IMG/VR virus record: IMGVR_UViG_3300032898_000011
Location: 1-38,402 of that record
Reading direction: 5' to 3' (one strand)
Source: a virus
Length of the DNA stretch: 38,402 nt
Positions 7,490 through 14,994 of the stretch are shown here, piece after piece. The position numbers and the translations under genes are program-made. Numbering within the stretch: the first letter of the stretch is position 1; each line of letters opens with the position of its first letter. The notes under the pieces are model-generated. The model did not search any database, had not been told where the DNA came from, and was given only the letters and a program-made list of their open reading frames with translations.

Positions 7490-9573
7490 AACGCGACGGC
7501 GCACTGGTCGATGACAGCGCACCTTACGGGCAGATACGCGAGCATGAGATCGAGACGCGCGGCCCCGAGCAGGCGCCCGTCTTTCAGGACAAGGCCGCGC
7601 TGCGTCTGGTCTGGAACGACTATCGCAAGGCCGAGCAGTGGATCGAGGATAAAAGCTGGGCGCTGAACTGGCGCGAGAATGACATCCTCTACCAGTCGCC
7701 GCGCACCATCGAGAGCTGGGGCTCGGGCGCGACCAAGGCCAACGTGCGGCGCTTCACCGTCGCCAAGCACGTCAACACTCTGGTGCCGACCATGATGTCG
7801 GGAGTCTTCTACGACTCGCCGCCGTTTCAGGCCCGACCCTACCCCGGAACCACCGAAGCCACCCAGCGCGCGCGCATGGCCCTCTATGGCGCGCTGCTCA
7901 ACGAAATCGACTTCGAGGGAACCTGCGAGGAAGGCGTCGAGTGTCAGACCCTGAACGGCACCGCAGTCTTCAAATACGGCTGGGCGACCACAACCGAAAT
8001 ACGCAAGACGCGCGTGCGCCGCGAAGCTGCGCAGCACATCGAGCTCCCCCTCCAGAGCACTCCGCTGCACGTCCCCACCCGCGAGAGCGACGACTTTGTC
8101 GTCAAACGCGAACGGGTGAAAAAGAACCGGCCATTCTTCGAGTTCAAGCGGCTCGGTACCGTCTTCCCGGCCCCTGGCTGGCGCAACGCCAACCAGATCC
8201 ATAAAGCCAAGTACATCGTTGAAAAGCAGTATCTGACGTTCGAAGACATCAACAAGCTGCGCAAGCAGGACGACTATCACATCCCGAGCGAGGAGGAGCT
8301 CAAGGGCTTTTTCTTCCCGGTTACGCCGACGACCACCACCGAAAGCGACATCGCCCAGACTCAGGTCGCGAACTCGGTAGTGCATCACGCCGAGCGCGAA
8401 GACCAGACCGACACCGAGGATCCTCTCGGTGCGCCGATCGCCTTCATCGAGCGCTGGGACAAGTGGAACGTCATGGCGATGCTCGAAGTCAAAGGCCGGA
8501 AGCTGCTCATCCGGAACTCCGAGCACCTGTTTGGCCATCCGCCCTATCTGTCCTGCAACTGGTGGAACATCCAGAACGCCGGCTGGGGCCTCGGGATCGG
8601 ATGTCTGGTTGGCACCGAGCAGCGCCTCGAAACCGGCACCGTGAACGCGGCCGTCAACGTCCTTTCGATGGCCGTCAATCAGACTTACCTGCGCAACCGC
8701 GGCGCCAACGTGCCGACGCAGCAGATACGCCAGCGCCTGGGCGGAATCATCGACGTAGACGGCGATGTTGACAAGGCCTTTCGCATCCTCGAGACGCCCC
8801 AGGTCCCGGCCGAGACCTGGGCGGTTCTCCAGAACGCGCGCGACGCCGGCGAGAGCGTCTCCGGAGCCGATCAGGCTTTCGTGCAGGGGCAGCTGGGCGG
8901 ACGCGGATCGAGCGCGGCGCGCACCGCCACCGGCGCCGGCAACATCGCGGCGGCCTCGGCCACGCGCATCCAGGGCCCGCTGGGTAAGTTCGTGAAGTAC
9001 GTCCTGAAGCCATTCATCTATGCGCTGGATGAAATGGTCAACGAGTTTATGCCGCCCAGCGAGATCCGCGAGATCCTCGCCGACGAGCTCGGCCATGACT
9101 TCGAGCTCGACATGGATAACTTCCTCAACGCCAGGCTGAAGTACGAAGTACTGGCCGGCGCGCGGCTGCAGGCGAAGAAGGCGATGGCGCAGCAGCTGCC
9201 AATGATGATTCAGCTGCTCGACAACCCGCACCTGGTCCAGCAGCTGGCGCAAACCGGCTGGGTGGTCGATGTCAAAGAGTTTTACGAGATGCTGCTCGAG
9301 GTTTCGGAGTGGAAGAACGCGCGCCAGCTGGTGCGCCCGATGACCGACGAGGAGCGCCAGTTCTACCAGCAGCAGTCGAGCGGCCCTGCCGCCCAGGCGC
9401 AGGCGAAGGTCGCCGCGGTCCAGGCCAAGGGCGAAGTCGATTCGAAGCTGCAGGACCAGGGCGCGACGCAGAACCTGGCGTCTCGAATCTTCGAAACCGT
9501 GCTCGATCGCGCGGGCGGGATGGCTGACCGCAACATGGCCGAGAAAGCCATCAGCGCGGGGATGACGCAGTGA
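7486..9573 (+). CDS. portal protein
   Basis: 695 residues, starting in an overlap with the terminase stop. The size and placement suit a podovirus portal (P22 725, T7 536 residues). Visible pieces are a helical N-terminal wing, a tryptophan-rich EHLFGHPPYLSCNWWNIQNA segment, a long helix region around 500-600 (ATRIQGPLGKFVKYVLKPFI) and a glutamine/alanine-rich C-terminal barrel-like helix. It forms the dodecameric ring through which DNA enters and leaves. Confidence 0.88.
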   Translation: MKRDGALVDDSAPYGQIREHEIETRGPEQAPVFQDKAALRLVWNDYRKAEQWIEDKSWALNWRENDILYQSPRTIESWGSGATKANVRRFTVAKHVNTLVPTMMSGVFYDSPPFQARPYPGTTEATQRARMALYGALLNEIDFEGTCEEGVECQTLNGTAVFKYGWATTTEIRKTRVRREAAQHIELPLQSTPLHVPTRESDDFVVKRERVKKNRPFFEFKRLGTVFPAPGWRNANQIHKAKYIVEKQYLTFEDINKLRKQDDYHIPSEEELKGFFFPVTPTTTTESDIAQTQVANSVVHHAEREDQTDTEDPLGAPIAFIERWDKWNVMAMLEVKGRKLLIRNSEHLFGHPPYLSCNWWNIQNAGWGLGIGCLVGTEQRLETGTVNAAVNVLSMAVNQTYLRNRGANVPTQQIRQRLGGIIDVDGDVDKAFRILETPQVPAETWAVLQNARDAGESVSGADQAFVQGQLGGRGSSAARTATGAGNIAAASATRIQGPLGKFVKYVLKPFIYALDEMVNEFMPPSEIREILADELGHDFELDMDNFLNARLKYEVLAGARLQAKKAMAQQLPMMIQLLDNPHLVQQLAQTGWVVDVKEFYEMLLEVSEWKNARQLVRPMTDEERQFYQQQSSGPAAQAQAKVAAVQAKGEVDSKLQDQGATQNLASRIFETVLDRAGGMADRNMAEKAISAGMTQ

Positions 9574-9866
9574 AGCGCGCGCCGGTCTCGAATATCTTCA
9601 CGCGCGCGAAGCGGCTCAAGTGGCTGCTCTATGGCCCCAGCTTCGCCGGCGTCGATTGCGTGCTCTGGTACGACCGCATCGAGCCCTCCTGGAGCTCGCA
9701 CGCGGGCTGGACCTGCGTCATCTGCGGAGCTATTGCTCACACGAAAGAGCAAGTGACGCACCGCCGTGCGGCGTGCCAAAAAGAACTAGACACGCTTTTA
9801 CTTTTCGCGCAGTACTTGCACGGCGTCGGCATACTGCCCAGCGCCGAACCGGAGCAGATGACCTAG
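9570..9866 (+). CDS. small hypothetical protein with Cys/His cluster
   Basis: 98 residues, GTG start overlapping the portal stop. Aromatic N-terminal half, and a CVIC...H...H...C cluster near 50-70 that could bind zinc. Ends right before the next ATG. Its conserved slot between portal and scaffold suggests a minor head or packaging role, but nothing in the sequence proves it. Confidence 0.7.
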   Translation: MKRAPVSNIFTRAKRLKWLLYGPSFAGVDCVLWYDRIEPSWSSHAGWTCVICGAIAHTKEQVTHRRAACQKELDTLLLFAQYLHGVGILPSAEPEQMT

Positions 9867-10229
9867 ATGCAGATCCGCAACGAGAGAACGGGAGCCATCG
9901 GCCGCAAGCTCACGCAGGCGCAGCGCGTTGATCTTCTGCAGCTGGTGCGCGGCCCGGGCTACGCGGTCCTGCTCGACCTGATGGAGTCGGCCTGCGGGAT
10001 CGCCGAGAGCCGGCTGGTCAATGCCGACGAGGACCACTCCCGCAAGGTGCTCGCCCTGCACAAAGTCGCGAAAGCGCACTGGACGTTTTTTATCAACCTG
10101 CAGCAGCTCATTAACCGCGAGGTGGAGCAGCTGACCGGGCCGGAGGTGCCGATCGACCGCGAGGCACAGGAAATCGAGTCGATCCTCAATCCGCTGGTTC
10201 CCGGACCCGATGAACTGGAGGACGCATGA
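9867..10229 (+). CDS. hypothetical helical protein between portal and scaffold
   Basis: 120 residues, predicted almost wholly helical (LTQAQRVDLLQLVRG, AGIAESRL-type helices, HWTFFINLQQLINREVEQL) with an acidic, proline-rich C-terminus. It overlaps the next gene by four bases. No recognised family. Confidence 0.7.
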   Translation: MQIRNERTGAIGRKLTQAQRVDLLQLVRGPGYAVLLDLMESACGIAESRLVNADEDHSRKVLALHKVAKAHWTFFINLQQLINREVEQLTGPEVPIDREAQEIESILNPLVPGPDELEDA

Positions 10230-11041
10230 AACGCTTTTGGCAGAATGAAGACCCCGCCGCCGGCGAACTGGTGCTGGTCGTTGATCCGGAGGATGGCTCG
10301 CAGCCGCAGCACTTCCGGGGCGCCAGCAAAGACGAGATTTTCGAGAAGCTGGCCGATGCTCAGGTCCATCTCTCGGCGACTCTCAACCAGCAGAAGAAAA
10401 TCATTTCCGGCCTGCGCAAGCCCGACAAGGCGGCCGCGACCGCACCCGTCGCCAAGCCGCGCGTGCTGAGTGCCGATGAGCGTTTTCAGATCGCCCAGGA
10501 CATCACCGATCCGGCGAAGGCGCCCGATGCGATCGCAAAAGTGGTCGAGGCCCAGATCGGCATTGCGCCGGGAAAGCTGGCCGAAAAGCTCAACCGGGAG
10601 GCTGTTGACGAGGATGCCGAAGCAGCCGTGAATGAGGCGCGGATCTTCCGCGAATCGACTCCCGAGTACTACAACTCCGATGCCAACAATCGGAAGTTGC
10701 TCAACTTTCTGAAGCGCGAGGACCTGCCGATTACCCGCAATAACCTCGCGTATGCCTTCGAGCAGCTGCGCGCTGACGGATTGTTAGCAGAACGGCCCGC
10801 TCCTCCACCTTCAACCACGCCGGCAGCGCCCCCGGGGGATTCCCGAGTGAGCTACCGCGAGCGCGGCGAAACCCGGTCAACCGGCTTCCGCGAGGGGGAT
10901 TCCAGCGCGGCACCCGGACAACGGCGATCGACGCCTAAGTACACCCGAGCCCAGATCGAAGCGATGTCAACCAGAGACTACCAGGACAAGTTAGAGAACG
11001 AACCTGGCTTTCGTGAACTGGTCGACAAAATGACGGCCTGA
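10226..11041 (+). CDS. scaffold-like protein
   Basis: 271 residues. It lies directly before the major capsid gene, is charged and mostly helical (about 38-65 and 85-190), has a disordered proline/serine-rich linker (about 190-235), and ends in a small helical C-terminus (YTRAQIEAMSTRDYQDKL). These are the usual traits of podovirus scaffolds, whose C-terminal helix binds the inside of the capsid. Assignment rests on position and composition; there is no sequence signature for the family. Confidence 0.65.
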   Translation: MKRFWQNEDPAAGELVLVVDPEDGSQPQHFRGASKDEIFEKLADAQVHLSATLNQQKKIISGLRKPDKAAATAPVAKPRVLSADERFQIAQDITDPAKAPDAIAKVVEAQIGIAPGKLAEKLNREAVDEDAEAAVNEARIFRESTPEYYNSDANNRKLLNFLKREDLPITRNNLAYAFEQLRADGLLAERPAPPPSTTPAAPPGDSRVSYRERGETRSTGFREGDSSAAPGQRRSTPKYTRAQIEAMSTRDYQDKLENEPGFRELVDKMTA

Positions 11042-11080
11042 GCATCGGGACCAAAAATTCAACAAAGCGAGCCCTCCCCC

Positions 11081-12256
11081 ATGAACCGCCAATTTCGCGC
11101 GGCCGAGGAATCCCCTCTAGTCGCGTTCATCGCAACCCGTGTGATCGCGCCCATCGTCTGGTTTCTGCTGACGATCGGAAGCGCCTTCGCGTTCTACCTG
11201 AAACTGCAGGCGCATGCCCAGGTCCTGGCCGCGCAGCTGAATGACGGCGTCTCGCCGGCATCCATGCGCACGTCGAACCTGCCGCAGTCGCAGGTGATCC
11301 ACTACGACAAAAACTTCATCAAGAACCTCAAGGCGAATACGATTTTCCCCCGCCTGTGCGAGCGCCGCGAGCTCCCTCTCAACTCCGGTAACACTCTCGA
11401 GCTGTTCATGTACCAGACGCTGGGCGCGAACACCGTCCAGGCTCCCGAGGGCACGGTCGGCGCGGGCATCACCGTCTCGGTGTCGCAGAACTCCTCGCAG
11501 ATCGGGCAGTATGCCGACTACGTGAACCTGTCCGATATGGCGCGCGCAACCGCCATCGACCCCACCCTCGAAAACATCCAGAAGGAACTGGCGTATCGCC
11601 TGGGCCTCTCGATGTCCATCATCACCCGCAACACCATCGACGGCGCGGGCACCATCGACAGCTCGGTCTACGCCAACACCAAGACCAGCGCGAACTCCCC
11701 GTTCACCCGCAGCGATGTGACGACCAACATCCAGTCGATGGCCGGCCGCAACATCCAGACCTTCGACCGCGGCAAGTACGCGGGTGCGATCCACCCGTTC
11801 ATCGTGGGAGACACGGTGAACGATTCGACCAACAATTCGCTGGTGGACGTGCTGAAGCACACCATCGAGGGCCAGATGCGCCTCGAGGAACTGCCGGCAC
11901 CTGACGGCGACGAAGTGCAGGTCATGGACTGGGGCGGGGCGACCTTCTACCAGACCACCCTGGTCACCCAGACCCCGAACTTCCTGAGCTCCGGGAAAAC
12001 CGCTCTGCGCACCTACCTGGTCGGCGAAGACGGCGTAATCGCCATCTCGCTCGGCAAAAAGGAAGGAACGCAGATCGGCGACGGCGACTGGAGGAACCTG
12101 CAGCTGTGGATGCGCAAGCTCGACGAGCCCAGCGGGTTCGATCCGAGCCGCATGATTGGCGGATTCACTTCGTACAACACGAAGTACACCGTCACGCTGG
12201 TGCCCGATACCACCATGCGCCTCCGCTACGTTGACAGCGTCTCCAACGTCGCTTAA
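11081..12256 (+). CDS. major capsid protein, N4-gp56 type, with N-terminal hydrophobic helix
   Basis: 391 residues. From about residue 75 it follows the N4-gp56 capsid family: FIKNLKANTIFPRLCERREL, NSGNTLELFMYQTL, IGQYADYVNLSDMARATAID, and later a WRNLQLWMRK/PSRMIGGFTSY C-terminal part, an HK97-fold shell protein. Odd: residues 13-40 (LVAFIATRVIAPIVWFLL and on) are one long hydrophobic segment that looks like a transmembrane helix, unusual for a capsid subunit. The next in-frame ATG (residue 62) has no ribosome site, but neither does the first, whose leader is a C-tract. Cleavage of the N-terminus during maturation is possible. Confidence 0.9.
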   Translation: MNRQFRAAEESPLVAFIATRVIAPIVWFLLTIGSAFAFYLKLQAHAQVLAAQLNDGVSPASMRTSNLPQSQVIHYDKNFIKNLKANTIFPRLCERRELPLNSGNTLELFMYQTLGANTVQAPEGTVGAGITVSVSQNSSQIGQYADYVNLSDMARATAIDPTLENIQKELAYRLGLSMSIITRNTIDGAGTIDSSVYANTKTSANSPFTRSDVTTNIQSMAGRNIQTFDRGKYAGAIHPFIVGDTVNDSTNNSLVDVLKHTIEGQMRLEELPAPDGDEVQVMDWGGATFYQTTLVTQTPNFLSSGKTALRTYLVGEDGVIAISLGKKEGTQIGDGDWRNLQLWMRKLDEPSGFDPSRMIGGFTSYNTKYTVTLVPDTTMRLRYVDSVSNVA

Positions 12257-12263
12257 CCCGCGC

Positions 12264-12300
12264 GGGACCGGCCTCGCCCACATCGGGCGGCGTCGGTCCC
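12264..12300 (+). terminator. nested hairpin after the capsid gene
   Basis: Outer arms GGGACCG (12264-12270) and CGGTCCC (12294-12300), inner arms CGCCC and GGGCG. Only a weak T-rich stretch follows (CGCCTTGCTTCT). A partial terminator or transcript-end stabiliser directly after the capsid gene would favour high capsid expression. Confidence 0.5.
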
Positions 12301-12346
12301 TCGCCTTGCTTCTGAAGTAATCCCCGAGGAAACGAGTCGATCCCCA

Positions 12347-12922
12347 ATGGCACACGACGAAAAGAAAATCAGCAGGGAAGAGCAGGAAGTGATCGCGCTC
12401 GAAGCGCGCCGCATTGAAGCCGAGTCGCGCCTCGCACAGCTGAAGCTGCAGATGGCCGAGCTCGAGCTCGAGGACCTCACCGCGCGCGTCGAAGAGAGAC
12501 GCGAGAAGAAAGCCGCACTCGAAGCCCGCGCAGCTGCTGCGCAGCGCTCCCTCGAGCAGGCCAACGCCGACATCATCGCGAGCCAGAAAGTGTGTCGGCA
12601 CAAGAAGGGCGGCCGTAACAAGGCCGGCCTCGTCAACGGCTCCGATAACTACTACTCGGTGAACAAACACACCTACTCCCACGGCGAGACAGTCGTGTTC
12701 TGCACGCGCTGCACGCAGGAGTGGAGGATGCCGAAGCAGCCTAACCCCGAGCTCAAAAAGCAGGACCCCGCCGCGTGGAAGCTGGCCGTCGCCGAATTCA
12801 AAAAGCAGCTGGCCGAGTATCGCGAGGCTCTCAACTGGCCGACCGACAACGAGCCCAGCGGCACGGCACTGTTCACCTTCGGGAAGATGGATCCCGCCAC
12901 CGCGGCCGAGCTCGCGCTCTAA
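12347..12922 (+). CDS. coiled-coil protein with zinc-binding middle
   Basis: 191 residues. Residues 8-80 form a long charged coiled coil (heptads through RLAQLKLQMAELELEDL and EERREKKAALEARAA). The middle has C-R-H-K-K and, after about 35 residues, CTRC, a possible split zinc site. The C-terminal part is proline and lysine rich. It follows the capsid gene and a hairpin, so it is probably a virion or assembly protein. No named family. Confidence 0.7.
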   Translation: MAHDEKKISREEQEVIALEARRIEAESRLAQLKLQMAELELEDLTARVEERREKKAALEARAAAAQRSLEQANADIIASQKVCRHKKGGRNKAGLVNGSDNYYSVNKHTYSHGETVVFCTRCTQEWRMPKQPNPELKKQDPAAWKLAVAEFKKQLAEYREALNWPTDNEPSGTALFTFGKMDPATAAELAL

Positions 12923-12963
12923 GTGTTTGCAGTCCAATCCCAGAACTGGAGGAAACACACACA

Positions 12964-13251
12964 ATGCAGGACCAGGTGGTAAATGAAACAGCCGAAGTTA
13001 CAAAAGCGGATCCAGCGCAGATCGCCGGCGAATCGGCCGCGAATGTAGCTGCCAGTCCGGAGCCTTCGGCCGAGCAGAAGGCAATCCCCGCAGCAGCGCC
13101 CGCGCCCGAAACCGTCAACGCGGAAGACCGGAAGCCGCGCGAGCCGATCCCGCAGTGGGTGAAGGACGAAATCCTCGAGCCCGTCAACAAGCGGCTCGAC
13201 AACATCGTGAAGCGGCTCGCCGCCCACGGCATTCACACCGAGGAGTTCTAA
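12964..13251 (+). CDS. small hypothetical protein after capsid gene
   Basis: 95 residues from the ATG at 12964, preceded by GGAGGAAA. The first 60 residues are disordered (A, P, E rich). The end is a conserved-looking helix (IPQWVKDEILEPVNKRLDNI). Ends seven bases before the next gene. Possibly a virion-associated linker; not recognised. Confidence 0.7.
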   Translation: MQDQVVNETAEVTKADPAQIAGESAANVAASPEPSAEQKAIPAAAPAPETVNAEDRKPREPIPQWVKDEILEPVNKRLDNIVKRLAAHGIHTEEF

Positions 13252-13257
13252 ACCGAG

Positions 13258-14268
13258 ATGGGCGGCAGCACGGTCACAATTCAGAACATCATCGACAACT
13301 GCCGCTCACTCGGCGATATCGCTCCCGTCTTTCCGATCGGAGGGCAGGTCAACACGACTGCTCTCGCGATCGCGAACTCCGTTTTGCGCGACCTGCTCTC
13401 GCAGGCCTTCAACTGGAAGTGGAATCGCGCGAAGGTCCAGCCGTTTTGCGTGACCCAGCTGCAGCAGGACTATGCGCTTGTGGGTGTGAGCAATATCGGC
13501 TGGCTCGAGCACGGCGTCGCGCAGCAGATCAATTCGACGGCGACACCGAAGCCCATCATCTGGCTCGAAGTGGTGCGCGATCTTGAGCTCACCTCGTACC
13601 AGTTTGGAAGACCCCGGCAAATCTCCTGGCTGCCAAACAACCAGCTGCAGCTGGGAGGATGGCCCGGCGCCCAGCAGACCTACACATGGCCGATCGGAAC
13701 CGGCGTTGTCTCGACGCCGGCGAACCCGCCAACCAGCTGGATCGACACGAACGGCAATGTGCTGACGCTCGCCGGCGCCCCCCAGGCCAACTATGGAACG
13801 ACCGGAAGCGAGGCAGTCGCCGCGCCCCTCAACTCGGCCGCAGGGGCGACCCTGGCCGATGGCTCGGTGACGTGGATCGTCTGCGATCCGAACGGGCAGG
13901 GCCTGCGCGTCTCGCCTCTGCCGGCGACCAACGATGTCGTCTGGATGATGTATGTCATCGCCCAGGCGAAGCTGGTCAAATTCACCAAAGTTACCCAGCT
14001 GATTAACCCGATCCCCGACGACTTTTCGAACTACTTCGAGGACGGGTTTATCGCCTATTCCTATCAGCGCTCGGAAGACGCGAAGATCCGCGCGCAGTTT
14101 CAGGGCAGGCACGACGCCTGGATGGCTTCACTGATGCAGGCCGCGCGCTCGGCCGACCGCGAGCGCGATGCTGCCGGCTTCGTCCCCACCGACACCGTTA
14201 TGCACGGCTACGGCGCCCAGGTCTGGGACTTCGGCCCCGCGTGGCCCTTTCCTCCTGTACTCGCTTAA
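13258..14268 (+). CDS. head-tail adaptor or tail tube-like protein, first copy
   Basis: 336 residues. The N-terminal helical part (ALAIANSVLRDLLSQAFNWK) and the later YFEDGFIAYSYQRSEDAKIR helix resemble the helical adaptor proteins of podoviruses (T7 gp11 or P22 gp4 type), which dock under the portal. An insertion of about residues 140-215 contains a strand motif (LADGSVTWIVCD) like those repeated in the nozzle-like protein downstream. The following gene looks like a second, shorter copy. Confidence 0.65.
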   Translation: MGGSTVTIQNIIDNCRSLGDIAPVFPIGGQVNTTALAIANSVLRDLLSQAFNWKWNRAKVQPFCVTQLQQDYALVGVSNIGWLEHGVAQQINSTATPKPIIWLEVVRDLELTSYQFGRPRQISWLPNNQLQLGGWPGAQQTYTWPIGTGVVSTPANPPTSWIDTNGNVLTLAGAPQANYGTTGSEAVAAPLNSAAGATLADGSVTWIVCDPNGQGLRVSPLPATNDVVWMMYVIAQAKLVKFTKVTQLINPIPDDFSNYFEDGFIAYSYQRSEDAKIRAQFQGRHDAWMASLMQAARSADRERDAAGFVPTDTVMHGYGAQVWDFGPAWPFPPVLA

Positions 14269-14274
14269 AACCCA

Positions 14275-14994
14275 ATGGCCTCGACTCTCAACATTCGCAG
14301 CACCATCGGCTGGTGTGGCTCCTTCGTGAACTTCATGCCGCTGCTCAGCGGCGGCCAGGATCCCGCACTGACTACGGCCAATATCGTCCTCGAAACCATC
14401 CTCGGCGCCCCTTTCGTGTGGCCGTGGAATCGCAACACCACGTCGATCACCCTGGTTCCTGCAGCGGGCGAGACGCCGGCCACGCAGGACTATGCCGAAG
14501 TGGTCGAGACCTTCGGTTTTCTCGAAGGCGCTTCGCTCACCGATCCGGACGCAAACACCTATCCGGTCGAGATTCGAAGATTTCTCACCAAAAGCGGCGA
14601 GACCAGCCGGCCCCTGCACGTCGCCGCGCAGTATGACGATCAGCAGGGCACGATCACTTTCCGCACCTCGACGCTGCCCGATCTGGCCTATACGCTCACC
14701 CTCGACTGGCAGGCCAAGGCGCCGCTGCTGCAGTCGGTCGGCTCGGCGTGGTCGGTCCCCGACGAGCTCGGCTATATGTTCAATTGGGGCTTTCTGGCGA
14801 TCGCGTCGATGCTCACCAAAGACGCGCGCTGGCAGATTTTCAACACCAAGTTCATCGCCCACGTTCTCGGCGCGCAGGCCGGCCTCGATGAGATGCAGAA
14901 GCAGTTGTTTCTCGGCAACTGGACCGGCGCCATGCAGGCCGCCGAGCGCGCACAGCAGCAGGCGCAGCAGGGCATCCAGGCGAGGGCTCAGTAG
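14275..14994 (+). CDS. head-tail adaptor-like protein, second copy
   Basis: 239 residues. The N-terminal segment (LTTANIVLETILGAPFVWPW, then NR) lines up by eye with TTALAIANSVLRDLLSQAFNWKWNR of the gene before, and both end in a helical glutamine/alanine-rich stretch. This suggests a tandem duplication with divergence. The insertion seen in the first copy is missing. Likely part of the adaptor ring or tube. Ends directly at the next ATG. Confidence 0.6.
   Translation: MASTLNIRSTIGWCGSFVNFMPLLSGGQDPALTTANIVLETILGAPFVWPWNRNTTSITLVPAAGETPATQDYAEVVETFGFLEGASLTDPDANTYPVEIRRFLTKSGETSRPLHVAAQYDDQQGTITFRTSTLPDLAYTLTLDWQAKAPLLQSVGSAWSVPDELGYMFNWGFLAIASMLTKDARWQIFNTKFIAHVLGAQAGLDEMQKQLFLGNWTGAMQAAERAQQQAQQGIQARAQ

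Noticed and set aside
7450-9252. Minus-strand frame of 600 codons over the portal gene
   Set aside because: Antisense shadow without ribosome site or recognisable domain.
11117-12964. Minus-strand frame of 615 codons over the capsid region
   Set aside because: It is the shadow of GC-rich genes on the plus strand; the plus frame has capsid-family motifs.
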